Source: Hippopus hippopus (taxonomy: Eukaryota > Mollusca > Bivalvia > Cardiida > Cardiidae). Taken from it: DNA of 64,000 nucleotides. Made by a program: the position numbers and the translations under genes. Of the stretch, positions 7,145 through 18,409 are shown in pieces. The stretch covers positions 18,150,122-18,214,121 of the forward strand of contig OX328101.1 in NCBI GenBank assembly GCA_946811185.2, read 5' to 3'. Position 1 is the stretch's first letter, and every line of letters begins with the position of its first letter. Below the pieces are notes generated by a model. That model ran no database searches and had not been told where the DNA came from. It worked only from the letters and a program-made list of their open reading frames with translations.

Positions 7145-8469
7145 ATGAACAATTCAATTTTAAAAATCACCGAACCAATTTTAAAAATCACCTAACCAAT
7201 TCCAAAAAATGATAGTATTGTTGAGTATGAATACCAAGAATATGAACCAATCACAGGTACACAGCTCAACAACTCAGGAGGCGATATTCGAATTAACATT
7301 GAGACTCAAGATATTTTTACTCATCCTAGCGAAAGTTATTTACTTATTATAGGCGAATTAGATTTAGAAGCTGGTGGTAATTATGCTGCTAATGCAAATA
7401 TTTCTCTAAAAACAATGGTCTCATGTATCTTTTTAAGAATATTAAGTATCAACTTTCAGGTATGGAGATTGAATCCCTATTGAATCCTGGTCATGCTACT
7501 ACAATGCTCGGTTTGTTAAAATATCCGGATGATTTTTCTAAATCACAAGGGTTAAATCAATGTTGGTATAAGGACACCAGCGTCGCTGCTGATTCTGATC
7601 CTGCTGCTGCTACCTATAACTTAGGTTTTACTGTAAGAAGAAATTATATTGTTAGTGGTACCGTTCCAACTGGTAAATTTAGCTTCAGAGTTCCATTAAA
7701 ACATATATTCGGTTTTTGTGATGATTATGATAAGATATTGTACGGAATGAAGCAAACTCTCACATTAACGAGAAATAATAATGATGATGCAATCTTTAGA
7801 GCTGCTGCTGTTGGTGCTGGTAGAATTAATTTAACTAAAATATCTTGGTTTATGCCACACGTGTTACCCGCGGATGGAGAGAAGATGGAACTTTATAAGA
7901 TTATCGAGAAAAAAGAAAAACTACCGGTTGGATATAGAATGAGGCAGTGCGACTCTATCGCGGTTCCTCAAGCATTATCATTTAGCTGGAGACTCGGAGT
8001 TAAATCATCTCCTGAGGTGCCACGTTTTATTATTGTTGGCTTTCAGACTAATAAAAGTAATAATCAAGAACGAAATGCAGCCATATTTGATCATGAAAGC
8101 GTTAAAAATATTTATGTTACGCTAAATTCTACTAGATATCCCACTGTTGACTATAATCTTGATTTTACTGTGAACCAATTTAGTAGAGTGTATGGTGACG
8201 CTGCTTTATTCAGATCTAAGTTTTATAACATAGATGAATTGATGTCAAACCCTAACATTGCTCCCTCAGATTATAAAACCCTTTATCCTTTGTTTTTGTT
8301 TGACGTTTCCAAACAGAGTGAGAGATTAAAATACTCAGTCACCGATATTCAAATTAAAGTGAGTTTCGGTGTAAATGTACCCGCAAACACTGAAGCATAT
8401 GCTGTTATTATTAGTGATAGGTTAATTAACTTCCACTCTGATGGAAATAAAATGAGCGTAGTGTTTTAA
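7145..8469 (+). pseudogene. Double-jelly-roll major capsid protein, broken near its N-terminus
   Basis: The main open part (7423-8469, 348 residues) carries MCP-like features: QLSGMEIESLLNPGHATTMLGLLKYP at its N-terminus, GKFSFRVPLKHIFGF, and NPNIAPSDYKTLYPLFLFDVS near its end. The natural start is probably ATG 7145, preceded by TTATTATAAA. From there the frame meets TAA at 7193-7195 inside a 21-bp tandem duplication whose first copy has GAA at the same place. It is open again (EYEPITGTQLNNSGGDIRINI) to a run of five A at 7408-7412, where the reading must change frame to enter the 348-residue part. So there is one nonsense codon and one single-base length change. Capsid shell protein; this copy would not make it unless the breaks are assembly errors. 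Confidence 0.85.
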
Positions 8470-8498
8470 GTTAAGTAAATATTTTCTATATATAAAAA

Positions 8499-8837
8499 AT
8501 GATAAAGATTCGTGATTTAAAAAAAATTCTTAAAGAAAATAACATAAATTTTTATGGATACTGGGATAAAAAGCGGTTAGTTGAGTTGGTGAAAGAACAT
8601 GAGTTGTTACCAGAGGAGCCACCTAAAAAAGAAAAAAGCAAAGACCCTAAGTTTGATAGATTAAAGACTATTAAGCATAATGCTAAAAAAGTTAGTTTAG
8701 AGGATGTTGAAACCGGTGAAATAAAAACCTTTCCATCAATTTATAAGGCGGGTAAATTTATAGATCGAAGTCCACAAACGATTGAGCATTGGAATGGGAG
8801 AACTTGGAATAATAAATATAATATTAACATTCATTAA
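8499..8837 (+). CDS. SAP + NUMOD1-like DNA-binding protein
   Basis: Protein of 112 residues. Residues 4-35 (RDLKKILKENNINFYGYWD...) fit a SAP/Rho-N-like helix-extended-helix DNA-binding motif. A lysine-rich linker follows, then residues 64-108 (VETGEIKTFPSIYKAGKFI...) resemble NUMOD1, a short DNA-binding module known from homing endonucleases. No nuclease domain is attached. It is preceded by CTATATATAAAAA and lies just before the polymerase, whose own N-terminus carries related SAP-like repeats. It may guide replication or packaging proteins to element DNA (inference). Frame intact. Confidence 0.7.
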   Translation: MIKIRDLKKILKENNINFYGYWDKKRLVELVKEHELLPEEPPKKEKSKDPKFDRLKTIKHNAKKVSLEDVETGEIKTFPSIYKAGKFIDRSPQTIEHWNGRTWNNKYNINIH

Positions 8838-8908
8838 TTTTATTATGACAATGACGAATTCATAATAAAATTAAATTTTAATTTAAGATTTTTATTTTTT
8901 TTATAAAA

Positions 8909-11900
8909 ATGGAAGATGTTAATTATAATATATATTCTGTAACAGGTTTAAAAAATTTGGCAAGGTCTAGAGGAATCCAAGGATACTCTAGACTCAGAAG
9001 AGCCGAATTAATTGATCGTCTAAGTAGTTCTCCACCTCCCAACCTTGCTGATCAATTCCGAGGATTCACAGTAAAAGACTTAAAACGAGAAGCTAAGTCT
9101 ATAGGAATCCGAGGATACTCTAGACTCAGAAGAAGCGAATTAATTAACCGTATACTTAACCGCTCCATTAATCGGGAAGCACCGATATTAGACTATAGTA
9201 TCGATAATGACGGAGCGCCGATATTACAGCCAACACCTTACACCCCACCACCTCCAACACCAACTCCACCTACAGCCTCAATTGAGGAGTTGATGAATTA
9301 TTTAGATAGTATTAATGAAATTCCGAGAAATATATCACCTAGGATAGAAGCTTTAAAAAGAAAAATAGACAGGATATATAAAGATAAAGATGAAATAAGT
9401 ATTATAGAAAGATCATCAGCACTAAGAGGGTTTACGAAAGAATATTTTATAGAAGGTATAAGTGAATATACACCGGCTGATTTCCTTGATTTAGCGAAAG
9501 ATAAAGTAACCGATATTATGAGAAATAACCGCCAAACAAAGGTTAAACTCATTATGAATTGTATGATGAAACACTCTATTACCGAAGAATTTAAAGACAT
9601 GAATTTTCATTCTGGTTATCCAATCGCTAATTTAGATGGGGATGACGCGGATGAAATATACGATGAAATGGGGGAAGAAATATTAATTGCTATAGCGGAG
9701 AAGGAAATGAAAACAGATTATTGGAGAGTCGTTTACGTAATCGATTTAAGATTACACACAGTAGCATATAATCCAATAAGAGGTAGTTCATGGTTTCAAA
9801 CTCCCCCTAAGATAGCGAATACAAAAAGCGTTATTAATCCAAAGAACACGGATGATGATATGTGTTTTGCGTATTGTATTGTTATAGCTTTAAACCCAAC
9901 ATTTAAACATCCTGAAAGAACTGAAAGACTAAAACCATTATTAAGCGCTATTAATATGGAAGGGATCGATTACCCCGTTTCCCTTCAGGATAGAATTAAA
10001 TTTGAAACCCAAAACCCATCAATATCGGTATCAATTTACGGATATAATAATTTCACCGGTGTTTACCCGCTTAGTGTAAGTAAGGAAGTTTATAAAAGAG
10101 ACCATCATGTTAATCTTTTACTTCTCGAGAAGGACACCAAAAAACATTATTGTTTAATTAAAGACATGAGTAAATTGTTATCTAAACAAATATCCGATCA
10201 TAATGGTAAAACTTTTATTTGTGAAAGATGTTTAAATCATTTTCAAAAAGAAGAAACTTTAAATAAACATTTAGAGTATTGCAGCGAAAAAGATGCTTGT
10301 AGAATAGACTTACCTGAAAAGGGAACCGAAATATCTTTTCAGAATTTTTATAAACAACAGAGACATCCTTTTACAATTTATGCGGATATGGAGTCTACGT
10401 TATAAAAGAAAAACGAAAATAAAGGTAACACTACAAGGGTAATTAATACGCATAACATTTCAGGATATTGTTTTTACGTTAAATCGCTTTACGAAAATGT
10501 TTACCCTTCGAGGGTTTTCCAATATTCCGGTGAAAATGCGGCTAAGAAATTCATAGAGAAATAGATAGGATACCAACGAGGGAAATGATTTTTAAAGTTG
10601 AGGATAAAAGAAAGTTTGATAGAGCAGAAAATTGTTGGATATGTAATGAACCGTTTTCGGAATGTAAAAGAAAGAAAGATAAAGAGGAAATATGTCCAGA
10701 ATGTAAAGAACCGCTTAAAAAATGTAATGCCATGAAAAAAGTGAGAGACCATTGTCATTTTACAGGAAAGTTTAGGGGAGCCGCGCATAGTGCATGTAAT
10801 TTAAAATATAGAAGACCTACTTTTACACCCGTATTCTTTCATAATTTTAGTAAGTATGATGTTTATTTATTTATAAAAGATTTAATGAATACACCCGGTG
10901 AGGTGGGTTGTATACCAACAAACAAGGAAACGTATATAAGCGTGTCTAAAAATGTACCGATAGAATACGTTGTTAAAGGGGTGAAGAAAACTAAAACGCA
11001 TGAGATTAGATTCCTCGATAGTTTAAAATTTTTAGTTAAAAGTTTAGACGAATTAGTTAGCAACCTAACTAAGGAAGAAAAGACTAATCTCACGAAATAT
11101 TTCGATGGGGAAAAGCTCGAATTGGTCTCACAAAAGGGTATATTCCCGTATGAATGGTTTGATAACCTTAGTAAATTAGAGGAAACGAAGTTACCCGAGC
11201 GAAGAGCATTTTACTCGAAGCTTAAATGCAGTGGAATTAGTAAGGAGGATTATCAACACGCTAAAAATGTATGGAAAACCTTCGAGATGAAAACTTTTAA
11301 AGATTATCACGAATTATATAATAAGACCGATGTTTTACTTTTGGCGGATGTCTTTGAAAATTTCAGGAATGTTTGCTTCTATAATTATGGGTTAGACCCA
11401 TCTTGGTTTTATAAAGCGCCAGGATTAGCTTGGGAGGCGATGTTAAAAACTACTGAGGTAAAATTAGAATTATTATCAGACCCTGATATGATTTTATTTA
11501 TCGAAAACGGAATAAGAGGAGGTATCTCAACCATTTTTAAACGATATGCGAAGGCGAATAATAAATATATGGGTGAGAAATATAACCCGAGTGAACCATC
11601 TAAATTTATTACTTATTTGGATGCAAATAATCTCTATGGTTGGGCAATGTCTCAAAATCTTCCTACCGGTAATTTTAAATGGATGGATGATTTAGAAAAT
11701 TGGTGGGATCAGCCATGTATATTAGAAGTCGATTTAGAATATCCTAAGGAATTACACGACTGGCATAACGATTTCCCATTAGCTCCTGAAAGGTTAAAAA
11801 CTAGCAAAGTTGAGAAACTTATACCTAATTTATACGATAAAAATAAATATATACTACATCGTGAAAATTTAAAGCTATATTTAAGTTTAGGTCTAAAGCT

Positions 11901-12816
11901 TAAAAAGATTCATAGAGGGTTAACTTTCGATGAGAGCGAATGGTTAAAACCTTATATCGATAAAAATACTAAGCTAAGAGCAAAAGCCAAAACCAAGTTC
12001 AAAAAGGATTTCTTTAAACTTATGAATAATTCCGTATTTGGTAAGACTATGGAAAATATTAGAAATAGAGTAGATATAAAATTAGTTAGTACCAGGGAAA
12101 AAGCGGAAAAATTAGCCGCTAAACCAAATTATTACGATATATCTATCCTCGATGAAAATTTATGTATAATTCAAATGAAAAAACAACGTTTATATTTTAA
12201 TAAGCCTATTTACGTAGGGATGTGTATTTTAGATTTAAGTAAGACATTGACGTATAACTTCCATTATAATTATATTAAAGATAAATATAACGAAAAAGTT
12301 AAACTCCTTTTCACTGATACAGATAGCTTAATGTATGAAATAGAAACAGAAGATTTTTATAAAGATATTAGTGGCGATGTTAAAGATCGTTTTGATACGA
12401 GCGATTATCCACCCGATCATCCTTCAGGTATTCCCACAGGATTAAATAAGAAAGTTGTAGGTATGTTTAAAGATGAGACAAATGGTAAGGATATTGAGGA
12501 GTTTGTAGGCCTCAGATCTAAGCTATACTCTTATAAAATGTGTGATGAGAATTTTAAGGGTATTGTAAGAACTAAAAAATGTAAGGGTATTAAAGAGGGT
12601 GTTATAGAAGCATTTATCAAACATGATCATTATAAAGAGTGTTTGTTCGAAAATAAGACGCAATTAAGGAAAATGGTAGTTATTAGGAGTCATAAGCATG
12701 AGTTGTATACTGAAGAGGTAAATAAAATAGCTTTAAGTGGAAACGATGATAAACGTCATATCCTTGAGAATAATATCGATACGTTAGCATGGGGGCATAC
12801 TAAGATAAAGACCTAG
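8909..12816 (+). pseudogene. Protein-primed family B DNA polymerase, interrupted
   Basis: First open part 8909-10405 (498 residues): two SAP-like repeats, a proline-rich linker, a putative terminal-protein-like region, a C2HC zinc-finger-like FICERC...HLEYC, then Exo I YADMES (Asp493, Glu495) with TAA at 10403-10405 two codons later. That frame is open again until TAG 10562-10564. Second part 10585-12816 in another frame: paired CxxC/HNH-like zinc cluster, Exo II FFHNFSKYD, Exo III YNKTD, Pol A DANNLYGWAM (Asp346), Pol B NNSVFGK, Pol C DTDS (578-581). All catalytic motifs survive, but one stop and one frameshift (between 10405 and 10562) separate exonuclease motif I from the rest. This enzyme would replicate the element. 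ATG 8909 follows TTTATAAAA. Confidence 0.92.
8972..9151 (+). repeat. 132-bp tandem duplication encoding SAP-like repeats
   Basis: The stretch beginning GGAATCCAAGGATACTCTAG at 8972 recurs 132 bp (44 codons) later at 9104 with very few changes over about 45 bases, while the bases between are less alike. It lies in frame within the polymerase N-terminus. Confidence 0.8.
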
Positions 12817-13545
12817 ATTGGATTTTGCTCATATAGCTATATGGAGTAAAAATATGTGAAGCCCACCCCCAGCCACTTTGACGAGACAGGAAGGGTGGTT
12901 TTAGGGTTTGTGGTTAAAACACGTGATTTTTTTGGAGTTAAGAAATAGGAGGGGGTTAAGAAATATGATGGGGTTAAGAAATAGGACGGGGTTAAGAAAT
13001 AGGACGCTTTGATGATTCGATTCATCGATGGGTGTTTGGAAAAATTGAAAAAACCTAAAGCCGTTGTAAGGTAAAAGGTTAAAGACTTATGATAATATAT
13101 TCAAAACGATTTAAATTTTATAATGCGCTATGTAAGCGAAGCCAAACGCATTTTGAAATTGAGTTATGGTTGGATTTAAGCAGCTAGCGAGAGGTGAGTC
13201 AAAGAAACTAGGAAGGGGTTAAGAAATAGGACGGGGTTAAGAAATAGGATGGGGTTAAGAAATAGGACGGGGTTAAGAAATAGGACGGGGTTAAGAGGAA
13301 TTAAGGGCCTTGGGTTAGCTCTCTCCGTTTTTGTGGTATTTGTCGAAGACATTACCACTATGAGTTTAGTATTGAATTTTGAAGACCATATATCGTATTT
13401 TGTGCAAAGCCGAAGGAAATAAACCCAGTGAAACTCAATTTTTCTCAGGCAAATGAGTTTTTCGGTAGCACTCAGATATGGAATTGGAAATGGCATGTTA
13501 AAATACATTGGGTGAGGCCATCGATCGTGGAAATACTATTTTTTT
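12817..13545 (+). repeat. Right-flank region with 18-bp minisatellite clusters
   Basis: Non-coding sequence after the polymerase. The unit GGGGTTAAGAAATAGGAC (18 bp) occurs about four times at 12937-13010 and about five times at 13213-13300, separated by 200 bp of unique DNA. Short minus-strand frames over it only reflect the multiple-of-three unit. This is where a Polinton terminal inverted repeat would lie; the matching left end is not in the window, so this stays unproved. Confidence 0.6.
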
Positions 13546-14235
13546 ATTTAAAATAGCTTCACTCGCACACAGCCTTCTATTGGCGCAATGATACAAAATT
13601 TGTTTACCGATCGCTTGGTCCTGGGCTTTTTCGTTCCAAAACCAGTTCGTCGCATGGCTTGTACATCCCATGATTGCGCCCTACTCCATTTGATTGGGCA
13701 TGAATGTTTATAGATGGAAACAAATTGATTGTAATGTTGGGAATTAAATGTTAACGGCCAAAGACATTTCAAAATCATAGTTTTCAAGTACAAACTTAAT
13801 TCTATTCGATATATTCAAATGGTTTCTCTCTCTATCCATCATGCATCCTACTGTCAAGAGACGTTACTCCTGAGTCCTTCTCATGATCAAAGGGAGACCA
13901 CCAATACACAAATAATCCTATCTTTGTCATGAGTACTCTCCCTTCAACCGAAAAGGTATTCATTAGCTTAGTAGGTTGACTTTCAAGCCAATATTTGAAT
14001 AATATTTCTCTTTTTCTTTCAAATTATTAATTCCACACAATGGCTTCCTTGACAAATACCACTTCAGCGTTCTCAACGCTTTGATTATCTACTATTATTC
14101 CATTTCTAAATATTACCTTCGTGCGCGCTAAATGACCACAGCTGTCGATGCGCCTTAAAACACTAATTAATAATTAATAATAATGTTCCAGACCATAAAG
14201 TTAAATGTGGCTCCATTGATGAAACCGTATCCTAA
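13546..14235. other. No gene recognised
   Basis: Mixed-composition DNA between the element flank and the first SINE/MITE. I see no coding pattern and no clear repeat. The right end of the Polinton may fall in its first part. Confidence 0.4.
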
Positions 14236-14345
14236 AAGGGCTGAAAACAATATGGGAAAAGCAGAAAATGCTGGTAACCGCATTGTTTTCAAAGGGCTTC
14301 TTCCCCACTTTCGTGAAAACTCGGGATTGTGTGGTAAAGGGTTAA
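14236..14345 (+). repeat. TTAA MITE, 3' half
   Basis: Shows the family core GAGAAAATGCTGGTAAC-like hairpin arm and ends in GTGTGGTAAAGGGTTAA, the family's right terminus with its TTAA. Confidence 0.7.
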
Positions 14346-14408
14346 CATACAAGACGTAAAATAACAGTTTAACATATCAGTTTTACGTTTACGATGATCT
14401 AAATTGAC

Positions 14409-14718
14409 CAGACCGCATAGCTCAATAGGTAGAGCGTAGGACTCGTAAACGTGATGTTTCGAGTCACTTGAGGGTGTGGGTTCGATCCCCACGGCTGGCC
14501 ATCTAAAATTACTAATAGTCTTTCGGATGAGACGTTAAACCGAGGTCCCGTGTAACGGTGCTATACACCGAGCACGTAAAAGAACCAGGCGTAACTTAAG
14601 ATGGGTTTCGTCCTGTATCTGCACTATCCCCCGTAACAATACTAACAGCCTTCAGGGGGCGTCGCCCATATGGGCAACCGGTGGCGACGATAAATAAACG
14701 CAAATTCAATCAATCAAT
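14409..14718 (+). mobile_element. tRNA-derived SINE, family 1, full length
   Basis: A tRNA-like head has an A box (TAGCTCAATAGGT) and a B box (GGTTCGATCCCC). A conserved body follows (GGATGAGACGTTAAACCGAGGTCCC, then CCCGTAACAATACTAACAGCC), with a CAATCAAT tail. The head is not a functional tRNA gene: extra bases disrupt the anticodon arm. Other copies: 24441-24703 with 24985-25072 (minus) and 55385-55670. Confidence 0.85.
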
Positions 14719-16004
14719 GATCTAAATAATGAATGACCGAAGGAATGACAAGGGTTCCCTGTCTAGTGAGGGTTTGTGTAGCTGGATTTGCTACAAGTTA
14801 CCTGGGGATATCTATTTTTAGATCCATTATAATTTTAAGCACTGCTGTGTAGGAATCAGTGATATGAGCCTGATTTGCATAGGTCACTTAATTTACATAT
14901 AAGCAAACATCATGTATCTTATCAATGACATTTTGTACAGTCTATTACTTTGTAAGAAGACATGTTCAAATCGGGAAGGTAGAGATTCTGTGCTTTTTGT
15001 CAAAATTGTCATATGACAAAATTAAGATTCCTAACAGTAATAAATCATTTTCTGTGAGGAAGGATTTGGCAACTGTGGGTTTTTTTGTTTACATTGAGTC
15101 TGGCTCGATCTGGATGCCTATAGACTAGCTTCGCTAGTCTAAAAATCAGACATGGTCCGATCACAAACGCTTGAAACTATCTTTTCAAGGTCAGCAATGA
15201 CTTTGAACAGTTGTTGTACGCACACGCTGCATAAAAATAGAGTTGGAAGATAGAATCATTTGTTTAATCAGGAATAAAATACTTGTATGATTTTTTTATA
15301 AAATGAAATCAGACCATTTAAATTACATGAGGGAAGGGAATATACGATCCCTGATGAGGGGATGGTCGAAATAGATACCGCAAACTTTTCATAATTAGCC
15401 TCTCATCATAAATTAACGTATCATACATACATTTTTATTCAGCAAACGACAAAACATGTCTTTGGCTATTTACGACAAATTCAACAATGACAGACAGAAT
15501 AAACAAAGCTCAAGTATGACAAAAAAATAATCATACTGTAGTATGAATCCCCTGTGGTTATTGTCGTAGTTTGTAAAACTTACAACACACCGTAGACGCG
15601 CTGGCGCGATAAAAACCTTTGCTCGGAAAGATGTGAAAACAATCGATCGAGAGGTGCGAAAGTATTGTGTTCGAATAAGCAATCGATTTAAAAAAGGAAA
15701 ATGATTACAGAGCCCATCACATGTGTTCGAATTATCGACTTATCGAGACTCGAAACAACCGAGCTACTTTTGGTGCAATGTAGTAGAGTTTTTGCCGGGA
15801 CTATGGAAATTCCTCAAAAAGTGCAGGGTTCTCGAATGTTCGAGACTCGAAATATCAAGGTTTTACTGTATAAAAGGAAAAAGTGATCGGACTGAAAACC
15901 AGGCTACAGTTCGTATGGTAGCAGTTCTAGCTGCGGTCTCTTCCTTTCCCTGGACTGAAACCCTAACTAGTTATTCAAGTTTTTACGAGGGCAGATCCTT
16001 AGTC
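14719..16004. other. No gene; possible pogo-like terminus
   Basis: No coding signal. Around 15830-15870 the sequence read on the minus strand is TACAGTAAAACCTTGATATT, resembling a pogo/Tigger-type terminus next to a TA, so a decayed MITE may lie at about 15710-15872. A half copy of the TATACGATCCCTG palindrome is at 15339-15351. Confidence 0.35.
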
Positions 16005-16177
16005 ACCAACTAATTTTAATTCTATTCTAAGTCTCATCCTAGATTTTGAAACAAACGCAACTTCTGATTGGCTAACTTGAATAGTTTAGCCAATCGGTAG
16101 TTGTGTTACTTTCAAATGTAGTGAGTTCTTGAGAATAAGACTAAGAATTTTTTTAAGAATTGTTGGTGAATAGTGTA
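16005..16177. repeat. Fold-back MITE (CACCAACC family), diverged
   Basis: The ends resemble inverted CACCAA...TTGGTG. Inside are paired CTGATTGGCTAA / TTAGCCAATC segments. A better copy is at 23433-23616 and a partial one at 37701-37840. Confidence 0.6.
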
Positions 16178-16254
16178 CGGACCCTTCTGCTTCTCTGGTC
16201 CGACTGGCCCTTCGACCGTCCTAGTGTTCGAGCTAGGAACGCCTTCACTTTAAT

Positions 16255-16735
16255 TATACCCCCACCTACGAAGTAGAGGGGGGTATACTGGTTTCACCAT
16301 GTCTGTCTGTCTGTCTGTCCGTCCGTCAATACGTCCGTCTGTTGACTTTTTCGTTTCCGTGCTCGTACTCAAAAGTCGTTTAACCTAGGACCCTAAAGCT
16401 TTATACAAGTGTTGCTCATGACCGAAGGAGATGCCCCTATTGTTTTTGGGTCACAATGGATCAAAGGTTACAGGTCACAGTTGAGCTTGGAAAATCGTTT
16501 CCGTGCTCTAACTGAATTGCTGTTTGACCTTGGATCATGAAACTTTATTCAAGTGTTGCCTATGATCCAAGGAGGTGTCCTATTGTTTTTGTGTCACATG
16601 GGTCAAAGGTCAAGGTCACATGCGATCGTTGTTTTGAAAATCATTTCCGTTCTCTGTGCTGCGTCAGTGACAAGGTGCTGGTTGGGGGTGTTTTTCCACT
16701 TTGTGACAGTTCTACTTTGATCTGTTCTTGAAAAG
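16255..16735. repeat. Dispersed repeat starting with a hairpin and (GTCT)n
   Basis: Opens with a hairpin (TATACCCCCACCTAC at 16255 pairing with GTAGAGGGGGGTATA to 16287), followed by a GTCTGTCCGTCC run. Two related units then follow, each with CGTTTCCGTGCTC, an ACTTTATTCAAGTGTTG-like phrase and GGTCAAAGGTCA. It looks like the tandem-unit transposable elements common in molluscs, but the 3' end is undefined. Confidence 0.55.
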
Positions 16736-17427
16736 TTAATATCGTGCAATCAGCAATCTAAAAGTGAAGAATTTCAGAAAATTTTATATACTAATGGTAA
16801 CAGGTGCAGCTAATCTATAACACAACGGAACCAAAATCGCTCATTATCTAATAATTCAAAAATGTTTTGTTTTGATCAGCTTTGATCATCAGAGTTCAAA
16901 GAAATACTCCAAGGAGGAAAACGTTTGGGGCCGGTTGCATAAAAGGTTTATTTAAGACTGGAACAAGGCCTAACCCAGGTCTGGGTTGACCAGAATTTTA
17001 ACCTCGTTTGCATAACACTAGTTTAGCTCGAGTCTACATAGCCCCAGTCTATTCAGACTAGATTTAGCTGTCCTCCAGGTAGGACTAAATGATAGGCAGA
17101 TTTTGTTCAGCGCACCGCTGTCACCATTCTGCGCGTGATTATGCACAACAGTCTATATACAGGTTTGAATGCGCCACTATCCAGTACGATCTGCTGCTGG
17201 TGGATCAACATGAAGAGCCGTTACTTTTTTTAAAACTAGATTATAATCATTTTTGGATCAGACAATACAGAAATACAAAAAAAGTTGACTAGGATCAGAC
17301 AGCACAAATATATATGTATATCTTTGTATATATCAGATACACTGATCGATCTCTTATTACAATCCCCGTCTTAGTACACTCCATGATAAGATAAAACAAT
17401 TGTAGAATTCTATATGAAATATGAGAA

Positions 17428-17645
17428 TAACTCTTTACCAGACAATAAAATTCTCATCTCGTCCGAATCGAAATCATTTGCAGACGTCAAAATAACTGTG
17501 GATCAAATGATGGATTTTTTTTCTCTGGAAGAGTTGAAAACATTGTTTGATAACATACTTGGTACGAGCATTTTTCCTTTTTCCACAGTGTTTTCAAATC
17601 CGTCCTCCAGGAAGCCATAAAAACCAGGGCTTATTTTGTAAAGTG
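17428..17645 (+). repeat. TTAA MITE, diverged copy
   Basis: Family phrases CTTTACCAGACAA, ATCATTTGCAGACG and TTCCACAGTGTTTTCAA in the expected order. The core hairpin is mostly lost. Confidence 0.6.
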
Positions 17646-18409
17646 TAAAGAAATGTCTTTGTCCAAAATAATCAACCATCACAGCCTTTCATGACGTTGC
17701 AATACATCTGTTGAATTTGTGTGAGGCATAGATTAAGATTAGATTGCATAGTTGTTGAATTTTGGTCTTGCACTAAACTGTCCTCATTTGATTTTGAAAC
17801 GTATATATAACCATTTGATGTATAGTCCTATTCTGAGGGAGATAGGAAGAGTTCATTTATTCTCTTTACCCGGGCAGTTTCATTTTTCCCGAATCTATCT
17901 AAGCTTAAGCAGCAGAAGGTATGGACTGAGATGTGTAGGCTGATGGTTGTCTATATTGTCCAGCCGAATGGAAAGATAAATGTCAGCAATGACATTTAAT
18001 AATAATTTCAGTCATTGCTCATCTTATTTACCCATACTACATCAGAGATGCTGGTAAGGATGGTGTCTTCTTTGGATGTAGAACAATTTGGTCAGATAGA
18101 TATTATGGCAAGTTATCCTAACCACATTAGATTGTGACACCCGTCCATTGTCAAAAAAATCTTTTGTTCCCTTCTTCGGCACGATGTTTGTAGACGTGTT
18201 TGAAATAAAAAAGAAAAAAAAAAAAACTTTGCTGGAAAATGGAAATTTCCTCGTTACGAGCAACGTCTCTTTTTCCCACGTTTCCAAATGTATTTTTATA
18301 TTTTTTTTACTCATTGGTCCAAAGTCCAAAGGTTGACATGAGTTAAAATGGAGAAAAGAAAACGGTGTTTTGGGGTTAGATCCTGATATACGTGATTGAT
18401 CTTTATGGT

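Larger units (their letters stand above)
1..13545 (+). mobile_element. Polinton/Maverick (adintovirus-type) element, left end outside window
   Basis: A contiguous block of tightly packed, AT-rich genes holds the Polinton hallmark set: adenain-like protease, retroviral-type integrase, A32-like ATPase, penton-like and double-jelly-roll capsid genes and protein-primed DNA polymerase B. It also holds the PLA2 and pX/pVI-like genes described in adintoviruses. Two arms diverge from a spacer at 1838-1869. Four loci are interrupted (4523, 5427, 7145, 8909) and the other genes are open. The right boundary is a guess: coding ends at 12816 and minisatellite clusters run to about 13300. The terminal inverted repeat cannot be proved because the left end is missing. 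Integration in a host is inferred from SINE and MITE-bearing DNA beginning near 14.2 kb. Very confident in class, unsure of the right border. Confidence 0.93.

Noticed and set aside
12837..13508. Two minus-strand frames with SYFLTP / LNPVLF repeats
   Set aside because: They exist only because the minisatellite unit is 18 bp, a multiple of three; there is no other protein-like sequence.
14409..14505. Possible tRNA gene
   Set aside because: A and B boxes are present, but the anticodon arm carries extra bases and the sequence continues into a conserved SINE body with other copies in the window.
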